Positions 1 through 8,987 of a stretch of 44,705 bases of DNA are shown piece after piece (the first letter of the stretch is position 1; each line of letters opens with the position of its first letter). A program made the translations under genes and the position numbers. Location: assembly GCA_017473905.1 (NCBI GenBank), contig JAFUJA010000013.1, positions 1 through 44,705 on the forward strand, written 5' to 3'. This stretch comes from Lachnospiraceae bacterium. GTDB taxonomy: Bacteria > Bacillota > Clostridia > Lachnospirales > Lachnospiraceae. The notes under the pieces were generated by a model that saw nothing but the letters and a program-made list of their open reading frames with translations, was not told where the DNA came from and did no database searches.

Positions 1-1
1 C

Positions 2-358
2 CCGGCAGTTGAACCTCTGGATAAAGTTATGATGCGTTTAAACCAGCATTTTACATATTATTACTTTATAGTATGTGAAGGAGAAACAGTTGGTGCGATT
101 CGTATTGTGGATAAAAAAGAACCGGGAAAGAATAAACGCATTTCTCCTATTTTTATAATGAAACAATTCAGAAATAAAGGAATTGCCCAAGAAGCAATCA
201 TTGAAGCAGAAAGAATACATGGTTCCGAAAATTGGGAACTGGATACCATTTTAGAAGAAAAAGGGAATTGCCATTTATACGAGAAAATGGGATATATCAA
301 AACAGGGAAAACGGAGTGTATAAACGATAAGCTTACTTTAGTTTTTTATAAAAAATAG
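2..358 (+). CDS. GNAT-family N-acetyltransferase, 5' end outside the window
   Basis: The reading frame is open to the left edge of the window, so the visible 118 codons are the C-terminal part of a longer gene. The first internal ATG is at 29 but has no convincing ribosome site. The stretch reading SPIFIMKQFRNKGIAQEAI resembles the acetyl-CoA binding motif of GNAT enzymes, and LYEKMGY near the end is the usual last strand of the fold. Such enzymes move an acetyl group from acetyl-CoA to an amine; the substrate cannot be told. It is followed by a non-coding gap and then the efflux gene, so it is probably a separate transcription unit. Confidence 0.7.
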   Translation, partial: PAVEPLDKVMMRLNQHFTYYYFIVCEGETVGAIRIVDKKEPGKNKRISPIFIMKQFRNKGIAQEAIIEAERIHGSENWELDTILEEKGNCHLYEKMGYIKTGKTECINDKLTLVFYKK

Positions 359-399
359 GCTGGAATTTTCGAAAATTGCGTGGTATGATAGTTTTTGCC

Positions 400-415
400 G
401 ACCGACTGGTCGGTC
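400..415. promoter_or_regulatory. Perfect inverted repeat, likely TetR-type operator
   Basis: The 16 bases form two perfect 7-base arms (GACCGAC and GTCGGTC) around a 2-base centre. This is the size and style of operators bound by TetR dimers. It lies about 95 bases upstream of the RND exporter, whose next gene is a TetR regulator, so autoregulation of the operon is the simplest reading. Nearby is a second palindrome, AATTTTCGAAAATT at 364-377, just after the GNAT stop codon. A TATACT hexamer at 439-444 could be a -10, but no good -35 goes with it. Confidence 0.65.
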
Positions 416-510
416 ACATTTTGTACACATTACTTATTTATACTTCATGTGTTACGTTCAGAAAGTTTAATAATTTGAAATTTTTATAGTTTTAAAATGG
501 AGGATATAGA

Positions 511-3500
511 ATGCTATCAAAATTAAGTGTTAAAAAACCCTATACAGTCTGGGTGGCAGTTGTACTGGTGCTGGTATTGGGGGTAGTTTCTTTAATGAAA
601 ATTACTACGGACCTTTTACCGAATATGAATTTGCCTTATGCAATTGTAATTACAACCTGTCCCGGCGCAAGCCCGGAGAAAATTGAGAAGGATGTTACGG
701 CGCCGATTGAAGCGGCCATGGCGACTACTTCTAACATAAAAAATGTCAGTTCTATGTCTTCAAACAGTTATTCCGTTGTAATTCTGGAATATGAACAGAC
801 TGCAAACATGGATTCCATAATGATTGAAATGCAGCAATCACTGGAACAGTTGAAGAGTGGATGGGATGATACTGTTTCCAGCCCCATTATTATGCAGATC
901 GACCCCAGTATGTTACCTATTATGGTTGCTTCTGCGGATATTGAAGGCATGACACAAACGGAGATTTCCGAATATGTGGAAAATGAACTTGTTCCGGTTC
1001 TTGAGAGTATTGAAGGTGTTGCTTCCGTTACTGCAACGGGTATAGTGGAAGAACGCTATGAAGTGACCATGAATCAGGATAAAATTGATGAAATCAATGA
1101 AGATATTATGGAAGCAATCCGCGAACAGTTTACGGAAGCAGAGCAGGAGCTTGCGGATGCAAGAGATGAAGTTGAAAAAGGTCAGAAAGAATTAGATCGT
1201 CAGCAGGATAAACTTGCGGATGAACTGTCCTCTGCAGCAAAAGACCTTGTAAACGGTAAAATTGAAGCTGCAGTTGGTGAAAATGAATTAAAAGGTGCTT
1301 TGGACGAGTTAAAGAAAACCCGTTCCACCTTACAGAAGAGTATTAAATCCTTAAATGAATTATATGAAACAGCTAAAACACTGGAGAAAACCATTGCTGA
1401 CCTGTCACAGGTATTATTATTGGATGATGCAACCATTCTTGCCATGACAGGCATGACCCGTGCGGAAGTAGAGGCGGCAATTGCCCAGGCACAGGCCGGT
1501 ATCGATCAGATTAACGCAGGTCTTCAGCAACAGGCAGCCTCTTTTGCGGAATTGGGGGTCCCCTTAAATACCTATGAAGACATACCCAATGTGGTAGCTG
1601 TTTTGTCTAAAAATCTCGCTAAAGTAAAAGCCGGTATTGCCCAGATTGAAGAGGCCCAGGAAACCATTGACGAAGGTCAGGAAACCATGGACGAAGCATA
1701 TGTTTCTTTAAATGAAGGCCAGATTACCGCAGTGATTGAAATGAGCAATGCTTCCGCCCAGCTTGCAACAGCGCTTGCCCAGATTGAAAGCGGAGAACAG
1801 CAGTTGGAGGATGCGAAAGAATCCGCCATGGATTCAGCAGATTTGAATGCGATTCTGACAATTGATACTTTAAACGGTATTTTGATGGCACAGAACTTTT
1901 CCATGCCTGTAGGATATGTACAGAACGGGGATACCCAGTATCTGGTTAGCGTTGGAGATAAAATCGCAGATGCGGATGAGCTTGAGAACCTGATTCTCCT
2001 CGATTTGGGTATGGATGGCGTTGAACCTATTTATCTTGAAGATGTGGCAGATATCGTACTTTTAAATAACGCCGGAGATTCCTACTCCAAGGTTAACGGA
2101 AATCCTGCAATCATGCTCTCCTTTGAGAAGCAGACCGGTTATTCTACCGGTGGCGTAACCGATGCACTTTTAGAGCGTTTTGAGGAACTGGAAGAATCGG
2201 GTGAAGTAAACATTGCGGTTCTTATGGACCAGGGTGTTTACATCGATATGATTGTAAAATCCGTTGTGGAAAACATGATAATGGGTGCAATCCTTGCGGT
2301 GGTGATTCTGATCCTCTTCCTAAAAGACATCCGTTCCACCATTGTTATTGCGGCATCCATTCCTTTGAGCGTAATTTTTGCCATTGTACTTATGTATTTT
2401 TCTGGAATTACGTTAAACTTAATTTCCTTATCCGGTCTTGCACTGGGTATTGGTATGCTGGTAGATAACTCCATCGTAGTAATCGAAAATATTTATCGTT
2501 TAAAGAAGGAAGGCTTATCATCAAAGAAAGCTGCAGTTGTAGGTGCGGACCAGGTTGCAGGAGCAATCTTTTCTTCAACTTTAACAACCGTATGCGTATT
2601 TGCTCCCATTATTTTTACGGAAGGTATTACCAAACAGCTTTTTGTTGATATTGCGTTAACCATCACCTATACTCTGATGGCCAGCCTTATTGTGGCGCTT
2701 ACTTTCGTACCCATGATGGCTTCCGGCATGTTAAAATCAGCAAAAGAGCCCCAGACCAAGCTTTTTGATAAGGTACAGGATATTTACGGAGCATGCATGC
2801 ACTATGTACTTGCATTTAAACCGCTTGTATTCCTTATTACGCTGGTGTTACTTGTATTAAGTACGGTGGGGGCGTTTTCCAACGGTTTCTCTTTTATGAA
2901 CATGAATATGGAAATGGACCAGATTTCCATGACTGTAGGCCCCAAAGAAGACCAGGTTCTTACCTTCGAAGAACTTTGTGATTTGGCGGATGAGACTACG
3001 GAAATTCTTCTTACCGTAGAAGGAATTGAAACCATTGGTGCCATGGCAGGCGGCGGTTCTACCATGAGTCTTATGAGCAGCGGAACGGAAAGCTTAACCT
3101 ATTATCTGCTTTTAGATCCTGAAAGCGAACGTTCCATGAACGATATCATAAAAGAAATCGAATCCAAAACCGGCAATTTAAACGGAGCAGTAACAGTTTC
3201 TTCTGCTTCCTCGGATATGACGGCGCTTATGGGTAGCGGTCTTTCCGTTATGATTAAAGGTAGAGATTTGGATAAACTGGAGCAGATTGCAGCAGAGGTA
3301 GGTGAAATTGTTGCATCTACACCGGGTACCATGGACGTGAACAACGGACTTGAGGATACCACATCCTCCTTCACCATTCATGTAGATAAAGTCAAAGCAG
3401 CAGAATATAAACTTACGGTTGCCCAGGTATTCCAGCTTGTATATGCGGAACTTGCATCTACAAGCTCCTCTACACAGATTTCCACTGATTTAAAAGATTA

Positions 3501-4332
3501 TGATGTCTATGTAATGAGTGAAGACCAGTCGGAGGTAACATTAAAAGATATTCGCAGCCTCAGATTCCCGTATACGGATTCTGAAGGAAAGGAAAGAAAG
3601 GTACGTCTCAGCACGATTGCAACCTTTGAAGAAGGTATTTCCCTAAATGCAATTAACCGTGACGGACAGAGCCGTTATATCAGCGTTACCGCTGGTGTTG
3701 CGGAAGGATATAATGTAACCAAGGTCAGCTCTGCTGTACAGGATAATCTGGAGAAATATGATCTTCCCGCAGGTTATACCATTGAAATGGCGGGTGAAGA
3801 TGAAATGATTATGGATGCCATGGGTCAGTTGGGACTTATGTTGCTTCTTGCCATTATCTTTATTTATCTGGTAATGGTTGCACAGTTCCAGTCCCTGTTG
3901 TCTCCTTTTATCATCATGTTTACCATTCCTCTTGCGTTTACGGGAGGATTCGGTGCATTGTATTTAACCGGTAATGAGGTAAGCGTTATTGCCATGATTG
4001 GTTTCGTTATGCTTGCAGGTGTTATCGTTAATAACGGTATCGTTATGGTTGATTATATCAATCAGCTTCGTAGGGAAGGATATCCGAAAAAGGAAGCAAT
4101 TGTTGAAACCTGTAAAACCAGACTTCGTCCGATTCTTATGACAGCTTTAACCACAATTCTCGGTATGATTCCATTGGCAATTGGAATTGGCGATGGTGCG
4201 GAAATGATTCAGCCCATGGCGATCGTTATGATTGGCGGTATGGTTTACGGTACGCTTCTTACACTTGTTCTTGTACCTTGTATTTATGACTTATTCAATT
4301 CCAATAAGAGTATGGTGGAAGAAGAATTGTAA
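511..4332 (+). CDS. RND-superfamily efflux transporter with coiled-coil insertion
   Basis: A 1273-residue inner-membrane exporter of the AcrB/HAE type, expected to expel drugs or lipophilic compounds using the proton gradient. TM1 is near residues 13-31, a first membrane block near 588-760, another helix near 772, and the last block near 1107-1260. In TM4 the motif GIGMLVDNSIVVIENI keeps one of the two AcrB aspartates and has Asn in place of the second; in TM10 VNNGIVMVDY has Asn where AcrB has its lysine. Residues about 195-445 are a long heptad-rich segment inserted in the first extracytoplasmic (porter) domain, then the porter fold resumes. No membrane-fusion or outer-membrane partner gene is nearby, as expected for a monoderm. 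The start has a GGAGG site 7 bases upstream. Confidence 0.92.
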   Translation: MLSKLSVKKPYTVWVAVVLVLVLGVVSLMKITTDLLPNMNLPYAIVITTCPGASPEKIEKDVTAPIEAAMATTSNIKNVSSMSSNSYSVVILEYEQTANMDSIMIEMQQSLEQLKSGWDDTVSSPIIMQIDPSMLPIMVASADIEGMTQTEISEYVENELVPVLESIEGVASVTATGIVEERYEVTMNQDKIDEINEDIMEAIREQFTEAEQELADARDEVEKGQKELDRQQDKLADELSSAAKDLVNGKIEAAVGENELKGALDELKKTRSTLQKSIKSLNELYETAKTLEKTIADLSQVLLLDDATILAMTGMTRAEVEAAIAQAQAGIDQINAGLQQQAASFAELGVPLNTYEDIPNVVAVLSKNLAKVKAGIAQIEEAQETIDEGQETMDEAYVSLNEGQITAVIEMSNASAQLATALAQIESGEQQLEDAKESAMDSADLNAILTIDTLNGILMAQNFSMPVGYVQNGDTQYLVSVGDKIADADELENLILLDLGMDGVEPIYLEDVADIVLLNNAGDSYSKVNGNPAIMLSFEKQTGYSTGGVTDALLERFEELEESGEVNIAVLMDQGVYIDMIVKSVVENMIMGAILAVVILILFLKDIRSTIVIAASIPLSVIFAIVLMYFSGITLNLISLSGLALGIGMLVDNSIVVIENIYRLKKEGLSSKKAAVVGADQVAGAIFSSTLTTVCVFAPIIFTEGITKQLFVDIALTITYTLMASLIVALTFVPMMASGMLKSAKEPQTKLFDKVQDIYGACMHYVLAFKPLVFLITLVLLVLSTVGAFSNGFSFMNMNMEMDQISMTVGPKEDQVLTFEELCDLADETTEILLTVEGIETIGAMAGGGSTMSLMSSGTESLTYYLLLDPESERSMNDIIKEIESKTGNLNGAVTVSSASSDMTALMGSGLSVMIKGRDLDKLEQIAAEVGEIVASTPGTMDVNNGLEDTTSSFTIHVDKVKAAEYKLTVAQVFQLVYAELASTSSSTQISTDLKDYDVYVMSEDQSEVTLKDIRSLRFPYTDSEGKERKVRLSTIATFEEGISLNAINRDGQSRYISVTAGVAEGYNVTKVSSAVQDNLEKYDLPAGYTIEMAGEDEMIMDAMGQLGLMLLLAIIFIYLVMVAQFQSLLSPFIIMFTIPLAFTGGFGALYLTGNEVSVIAMIGFVMLAGVIVNNGIVMVDYINQLRREGYPKKEAIVETCKTRLRPILMTALTTILGMIPLAIGIGDGAEMIQPMAIVMIGGMVYGTLLTLVLVPCIYDLFNSNKSMVEEEL

Positions 4333-4353
4333 TTTCAGATAAAAGAGGAAAGT

Positions 4354-4992
4354 ATGAATCAGATAAAAGAAATGGAAGATTTATTTTATCCCAAATCTCC
4401 CAAGGTAAAAGCCATGTATGATGCGGTTCTTGATATGGTGAACGAGCGTTACAGTTTTTCGCAAATCAAGGTCAGCGACATTACAAGCCGGGCCGGAATC
4501 GGCAAGGGAACGGCTTATGAGTATTTTAGCAGCAAAGAAGAAATCGTGGTAAAAGCGGTTCTGTATAACATCTATTACAATATGCACCGTATGGAGCGTG
4601 TTTTAAGCGGAGAAGGAAGCTTCGAGGAGAAATTTTACCGTATCTTAGATTTTATGGAAGATAATATGGAGCCCCTCCGCTATACCACGGAGCTTTTGCG
4701 GGGAAAATGCGAGACCATTCATAAGAAGCTTCCCATGGATGAAGAAAGGTTTAAGATTGTTCAGGCTCAGGTAAAAGCCTATGTAAACGGTGTGGCAGAC
4801 CGGTATATGGAGACGGGAATGCAGGAGAGCTGTTTTACACAAAGCAATGTGATTTTAAGGAGAAATACCCTTTATACCGCAATTTTGGGATATTTTGTTT
4901 ATTTGACAAATGATTATTATGACGGCGACATATCAAGAGAGGAAGCAAGACGTTTTACCTATCAGGGGATGATTGCAACTCTCAGCAAATAG
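4354..4992 (+). CDS. TetR/AcrR-family transcriptional regulator
   Basis: A 212-residue protein with the N-terminal helix-turn-helix of TetR repressors: a first helix about residues 17-33, then KVSDITSRAGIGKGTAYEYF, then SKEEIV at the start of helix 4. The C-terminal half is all-helical and would bind an unknown ligand. It begins 21 bases after the RND exporter with a GAGGAAAG ribosome site, so the two are one operon. The palindrome at 400-415 upstream of the exporter is the obvious operator. The likely role is repression of the exporter until a substrate releases it; that is inference from arrangement. Confidence 0.9.
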   Translation: MNQIKEMEDLFYPKSPKVKAMYDAVLDMVNERYSFSQIKVSDITSRAGIGKGTAYEYFSSKEEIVVKAVLYNIYYNMHRMERVLSGEGSFEEKFYRILDFMEDNMEPLRYTTELLRGKCETIHKKLPMDEERFKIVQAQVKAYVNGVADRYMETGMQESCFTQSNVILRRNTLYTAILGYFVYLTNDYYDGDISREEARRFTYQGMIATLSK

Positions 4993-5087
4993 GATTTGTC
5001 ATTATTTTTTAAGGAATTAAAAGCATAAAAACGGGCATACTTAAAACTGCAGAAACTCTTTTTAAAAGGGTAAAAAGGAGGAACAGT

Positions 5088-5519
5088 ATGAACGTTGACA
5101 GTGTTGCATTGTTAAAAGAATGTGATGCGGGATGTAAAATGGCCGTAGAAAGTATCGGTCAGCTTCGCACCTACGCAGAAGAAAATGCTTTAAAGAGTGT
5201 AATTGACAAGTATTGGAAGCGTCACGAAGATTTCGGCGAAAAATGCCGCCGTCTTCTTCTGGAGGCCGGGGAAGATACCCAGGATCCTCCTAAAATGGCC
5301 AGTGCTTTTGCCAAATTTACAACCGACGTGAAGATGATGGTAGATAAGGATGCATCTAAAATTGCAGGTCTTCTGGTAGACGGCTGCAACATGGGTATCA
5401 AGGCTACAACCGAGAATCTTCATAAATATTCCCAGGCAGACGAAGCCAGCGTAGCAATCGCGAAGGAAATGATTAAAATGGAGCAGGATATGTCCGAAGA
5501 GTTTTTAGGTTTCCTGTAA
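5088..5519 (+). CDS. Small four-helix-bundle protein, ferritin-like/DUF2383-like
   Basis: A 143-residue, almost fully helical protein with no signal peptide or membrane segment. It resembles a group of clostridial proteins with a ferritin-like bundle, recognised by the phrases LLKECDAGCKMAVESI at the N-terminus and LLVDGCNMGIKATTENL in the third helix. A clear set of iron-ligand Glu/His residues is not obvious, so metal binding should not be assumed. The ribosome site AAAAAGGAGGAAC is very strong, and a terminator follows directly, so it may be well expressed as a single gene. Function unknown. Confidence 0.7.
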   Translation: MNVDSVALLKECDAGCKMAVESIGQLRTYAEENALKSVIDKYWKRHEDFGEKCRRLLLEAGEDTQDPPKMASAFAKFTTDVKMMVDKDASKIAGLLVDGCNMGIKATTENLHKYSQADEASVAIAKEMIKMEQDMSEEFLGFL

Positions 5520-5553
5520 AATATCCAAATTTTAAAATTGTATAAGAAATCGT

Positions 5554-5586
5554 AAAAAAGAAAACAAATTTTTTGTTTTCTTTTTT
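5554..5586 (+). terminator. A/T-rich hairpin terminator overlapping the next promoter
   Basis: Arms 5554-5568 and 5572-5586 are perfectly complementary over 15 bases with a 3-base loop, and the 3' arm ends in six Ts. It closes the helical-bundle gene. Because the stem is A/T-rich and symmetric it could act on both strands. The -35 of the degV promoter lies inside the 3' arm. Confidence 0.75.
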
Positions 5587-5601
5587 ATATTATGATATAA
5601 T
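5573..5601 (+). promoter_or_regulatory. Sigma-A type promoter of the degV operon
   Basis: TTGTTT at 5573-5578 and TATAAT at 5596-5601 are separated by 17 bases. Transcription would start near 5608, leaving a short leader with GGAGAGG ahead of the degV start. The promoter shares bases with the upstream terminator. Confidence 0.7.
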
Positions 5602-5639
5602 TTAGAAAGGTATATTCTTTTTCGGAGAGGAGAAAAAAG

Positions 5640-6494
5640 ATGGGAAAAGTTAGAATTATAGCAGACAGTACCTGTGACCTGTCACCGGAACTGTTGGAGA
5701 AGTATGAAATTGATGTGATTCCACTATGTATCGTAATGGATGATAAAAGCTATTATGACAAGGTTGATGTTACACCGGAAGAGATTTTTCAGTGGGCGGA
5801 TGCCAATAAAACCACACCGAAAACCTCAGCGGCTTCTTTTGAATCCGTAACAGAACAGTTGAGAAAATATAAAGATGCGGGTGATGAAGTAATTTACATC
5901 GGTATCTCCGAGGACATGAGTACCACTTGTAATGTATTTCGTCTGGCAGCAGATGATTTGGAATTCGACAAGCTCTATATTGTCAATTCCATGAACCTTT
6001 CCACGGGAGAGGGCTTACAGATTCTTCGTGCTGCGGAACTGGCGAAAGAAGGTAAAACCGCAGAAGAAATCGTAGAAACAATCAGCGAACTGCGTCCTTA
6101 TGTACGGGCAAGCTTCGTGGTAGATAATTTGACCTATCTTGCAAGAGGCGGACGTTGCTCCCAGGCAACCGCTCTTCTTGCCAATACCTTACAGTTAAAG
6201 CCTAAGATTGAAGTTAAAATGGGTAAAATGGGCGTAGGCCACAAGTACAGAGGCAGATTGTCCAAAGTACTTTTAAAATATGCGGAGGATATGAAGGAAG
6301 ACCTTCTTGTGTCCAATTCCAAGCGGGTTTTCGTTACCCATACCGTAGGCATGGACAGAGAACTTGTAGAATCCGTTTTAACCTACTTAAAGGATTTAAA
6401 CTATTTCGAAGAAATTATAGAAACAGAAGCAGGCGGTGTTATTTCAAGCCACTGCGGACGGAATACACTGGGAATTTTATATTATGAAAAATAA
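5640..6494 (+). CDS. DegV family fatty-acid-binding protein
   Basis: A 284-residue cytosolic protein with the DegV start KVRIIADSTCDLSPELLEKY, the conserved central stretch VVDNLTYLARGGRCS (about residues 161-175) and the C-terminal strand that closes the lipid pocket. DegV/FakB proteins hold a fatty acid, in FakB for phosphorylation by FakA; which role this paralogue has is not visible, and no fakA is near. It has its own promoter and a GGAGAGG ribosome site, and its last 11 bases overlap the next gene, so it heads the operon running to rsmI. Confidence 0.92.
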   Translation: MGKVRIIADSTCDLSPELLEKYEIDVIPLCIVMDDKSYYDKVDVTPEEIFQWADANKTTPKTSAASFESVTEQLRKYKDAGDEVIYIGISEDMSTTCNVFRLAADDLEFDKLYIVNSMNLSTGEGLQILRAAELAKEGKTAEEIVETISELRPYVRASFVVDNLTYLARGGRCSQATALLANTLQLKPKIEVKMGKMGVGHKYRGRLSKVLLKYAEDMKEDLLVSNSKRVFVTHTVGMDRELVESVLTYLKDLNYFEEIIETEAGGVISSHCGRNTLGILYYEK

Positions 6495-7908
6495 TCTTCT
6501 GGACCGGTTGCGGGAACTGTCCCAATCGGATTACTATCCTTACCATATGCCCGGTCATAAAAGGAATGCGCTTCCCGGACAGGAAGTGCAGAAGCTTGAT
6601 ATTACGGAAATTGATGAGTTTGACAATCTGTTCCATGCAGAAGGAATTCTCAGGGAATGTATGAACCGGGCCGGGAAGCTTTACGGCAGCCGGGAGACGT
6701 TTTTCTCCGTAAACGGCAGTACCGCAGCATTGCTGATTGCCATCAGTGCCGCTTTTTATCCCGGGGACAGGGTACTGGTTGCCAGAAATTGTCACAAGGC
6801 GGTATATCATGCCTTGGAATTACGACGTTTAAAACCCATATTCTTTTATCCGGAAAGAAATGAAGAAACGGATACTTTTCAAGGGATAAAAGCAGAGGAA
6901 GTTAAGGCATTTTTAGAGTCTTCGGACCAAAGCGGAGAGGCGCCTGTGAAGGGCATGATTCTGACTTCTCCCACCTATGAGGGTCTGGTATCGGAGATTT
7001 CCGGTATTGCAGCACTTTTACATGAAAGAGGGGCAGTCCTTATTGTGGATGAGGCCCATGGCGCACATTTCGGCTTCCACGAGGCCTTTCCGGAAAGCAG
7101 TATTTCCCAAGGCGCGGATTGCGTGATTCAAAGCCTTCACAAAACCTTACCTTCCATGACCCAGACGGCACTTTTGCATCTTTGCTCGGACAGGGTGGAG
7201 GGAGACCGGATTCGGAAATACACCGGAATTTATCAGTCCAGCAGTCCTTCTTACGTGCTGATGGCCTCCATGGATTCCTGCGTGGCATATCTGGAGGAGA
7301 TGGGAGAAACGTTGTTCCGTGATTTTGCCTATCGTCTGGAATTATTTTATAAAAGGATGGAAGCCCTTACCTTTCTACGGGTATATCATGAGCCGGGAAG
7401 GGACCCGGGGAAGGTAGTGATTACCTGTAAAAGAAAAGGAATGGGGAAATATCTTTATACCCGTTTGCGGGAGGAGTTTCATCTGCAGCCGGAATGCTGT
7501 CAGCTGCATTTTGTGCTGATGATTTTAACCCTTTGTGATACGGAGGAAGGCTTTGCCCGTCTGGAGGAAGCGTTGCTTCTTTTAGATAAAGAACTTGCTG
7601 GCAGACAGTGGGAGGAAGCCTGTGAATTTCCCGTTTTTTACGGAAAAACGGAGAGAGTGTATTATGCTTACGAGGCAGTGGAAATGCCCATGGAACAGGT
7701 GATTCTTGGGGAATCTGCCGGCTGCGTAAGCGGAGAATATTTATATTTGTATCCTCCGGGAATTCCGTTTTTGATTCCCGGCGAAGTCATCAGTGAAGAG
7801 CTGACAAGTGCCCTTTCGGAGCTGACGGAAGCAGGATACGAGATACAGGGACCGGCGGATTATACAGGTAAAAAGATTCGGATAATCCGGGAGAAGACCG
7901 ACAAATAA
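6484..7908 (+). CDS. Orn/Lys/Arg decarboxylase-family PLP enzyme (YaaO-like)
   Basis: A 474-residue fold-type I PLP enzyme. The start at 6484 gives MKNNLLDRLRELSQSDYYPY followed by HMPGHKRN, the family hallmark; a start at 6436 would run deep into degV. DEAHGAHF (Asp189) and SLHKTLPSMTQTA with Lys220 as the PLP Schiff-base lysine are present. The wing domain and long C-terminal extension of the large biodegradative enzymes are absent, as in Bacillus YaaO and SpeA. It would remove CO2 from a basic amino acid for polyamine synthesis; substrate choice is open. The start overlaps degV by 11 bases and the next gene follows in 9 bases. Confidence 0.9.
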   Translation: MKNNLLDRLRELSQSDYYPYHMPGHKRNALPGQEVQKLDITEIDEFDNLFHAEGILRECMNRAGKLYGSRETFFSVNGSTAALLIAISAAFYPGDRVLVARNCHKAVYHALELRRLKPIFFYPERNEETDTFQGIKAEEVKAFLESSDQSGEAPVKGMILTSPTYEGLVSEISGIAALLHERGAVLIVDEAHGAHFGFHEAFPESSISQGADCVIQSLHKTLPSMTQTALLHLCSDRVEGDRIRKYTGIYQSSSPSYVLMASMDSCVAYLEEMGETLFRDFAYRLELFYKRMEALTFLRVYHEPGRDPGKVVITCKRKGMGKYLYTRLREEFHLQPECCQLHFVLMILTLCDTEEGFARLEEALLLLDKELAGRQWEEACEFPVFYGKTERVYYAYEAVEMPMEQVILGESAGCVSGEYLYLYPPGIPFLIPGEVISEELTSALSELTEAGYEIQGPADYTGKKIRIIREKTDK

Positions 7909-7917
7909 GGAGATAAC

Positions 7918-8505
7918 ATGGGAAAGATTTTTTGCCTGATGGGGAAGAGCTCCACAGGAAAGGATACCATTTATAAAAAACTGTTAAAAAACAAAAACCT
8001 TCGTTTAAAACCTGTGGTGCCCTACACCACCCGTCCCATCCGGGAAGGGGAGCAGGAAGGCCGGGAATATTGTTTTATTAACGAGGAAAAGGTGGCGGAA
8101 TTCGAGAAAAAGGGTGTTATTATTGAACTTCGCGCCTACAATACTTTTCACGGTATCTGGAAATATATGACCATCGATGACGGACGGTTGGGCAAGGATG
8201 GGAAGGATTATCTTATGATAGGCACTCCCGAGGCTTACGAGAAGCTTTTAAGGTACTTCGGTTCCGGAATTGTGGTTCCTCTGCTTGTGGAAGTAGATGA
8301 CGGGGAACGTCTGAAAAGAGCGTTGAACAGGGAACGGAGACAGGCAAATCCCAAATATGAAGAGATGTGCCGCCGCTTTCTTGCGGATGCAGAGGATTTT
8401 AGTAAAGAAAGGCTGCGGGCAGCAGGTGTTGAAAAATCTTTTATCAACGAACAGCTTGCAGATTGTGTCAAAGAAATTACGGAATATATTAATTCCGTAA
8501 GATAA
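7918..8505 (+). CDS. Guanylate-kinase-like nucleotide kinase
   Basis: A 195-residue P-loop protein. GKSSTGKDT at residues 9-17 is the ATP-binding loop (Asp follows the lysine where guanylate kinases usually have Ser), and [22 protein letters not shown] is the GMP-binding segment of guanylate kinases. The lid and C-terminal helix look normal. It lies between the yaaO-like decarboxylase and the yaaR-like gene, the position of tmk (dTMP kinase) in Bacillus. Whether it is the cell's main Gmk or a paralogue of different specificity cannot be told. It sits 9 bases after the decarboxylase with an AAGGAGAT ribosome site. Confidence 0.8.
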   Translation: MGKIFCLMGKSSTGKDTIYKKLLKNKNLRLKPVVPYTTRPIREGEQEGREYCFINEEKVAEFEKKGVIIELRAYNTFHGIWKYMTIDDGRLGKDGKDYLMIGTPEAYEKLLRYFGSGIVVPLLVEVDDGERLKRALNRERRQANPKYEEMCRRFLADAEDFSKERLRAAGVEKSFINEQLADCVKEITEYINSVR

Positions 8506-8527
8506 AAACGGAAGGAAGGGTGCAGCT

Positions 8528-8968
8528 ATGGATATAAAAGTAAATAACATTCAGTCCGTTGAACAGACTGCCCCTACCCGGCAAGTGGCGACGGGAGACG
8601 ATACTTTCCGTTTTACACTGGAAGGGCATATTGCGGAGAATGAACTTCAGGCAAGGCTTCAGCTGATGATGGAAGAAATTACCATGCAGGGTAAAAAGCT
8701 GGGGAAACATATGGATATCAGGGACATGAAGAAGTACCGCTCCCTGGTAAAAGAGTTCATGAACGAGGTGGTAAGTCATTCCCACAGCTTCTCCAGAGAG
8801 AATTATCTGGACAGAAAAGGCCGTCACAGGGTTTACGGTATGATTCGTCAGGTGGACGATGCTCTGGACAGACTGGCGCAGGAGCTTGTAAAAGAGGAAC
8901 AGGACAATCTGGCAATTTTAAATTGTGTGGATGAAATACGGGGTTTGCTTTTAGATATTTTTACATAA
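8528..8968 (+). CDS. YaaR family protein (DUF327)
   Basis: A 146-residue soluble helical protein. The segment [20 protein letters not shown], followed by the [23 protein letters not shown] region, is the diagnostic DUF327 core. The N-terminal 30 residues are variable and probably disordered. The molecular function is unknown. Its fixed position before holB and yaaT, as in Bacillus, supports the call. Its ribosome site is GGAAGGG and it is part of the same operon. Confidence 0.88.
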   Translation: MDIKVNNIQSVEQTAPTRQVATGDDTFRFTLEGHIAENELQARLQLMMEEITMQGKKLGKHMDIRDMKKYRSLVKEFMNEVVSHSHSFSRENYLDRKGRHRVYGMIRQVDDALDRLAQELVKEEQDNLAILNCVDEIRGLLLDIFT

Positions 8969-8987
8969 AATACGGGAGGTGGAGCTT

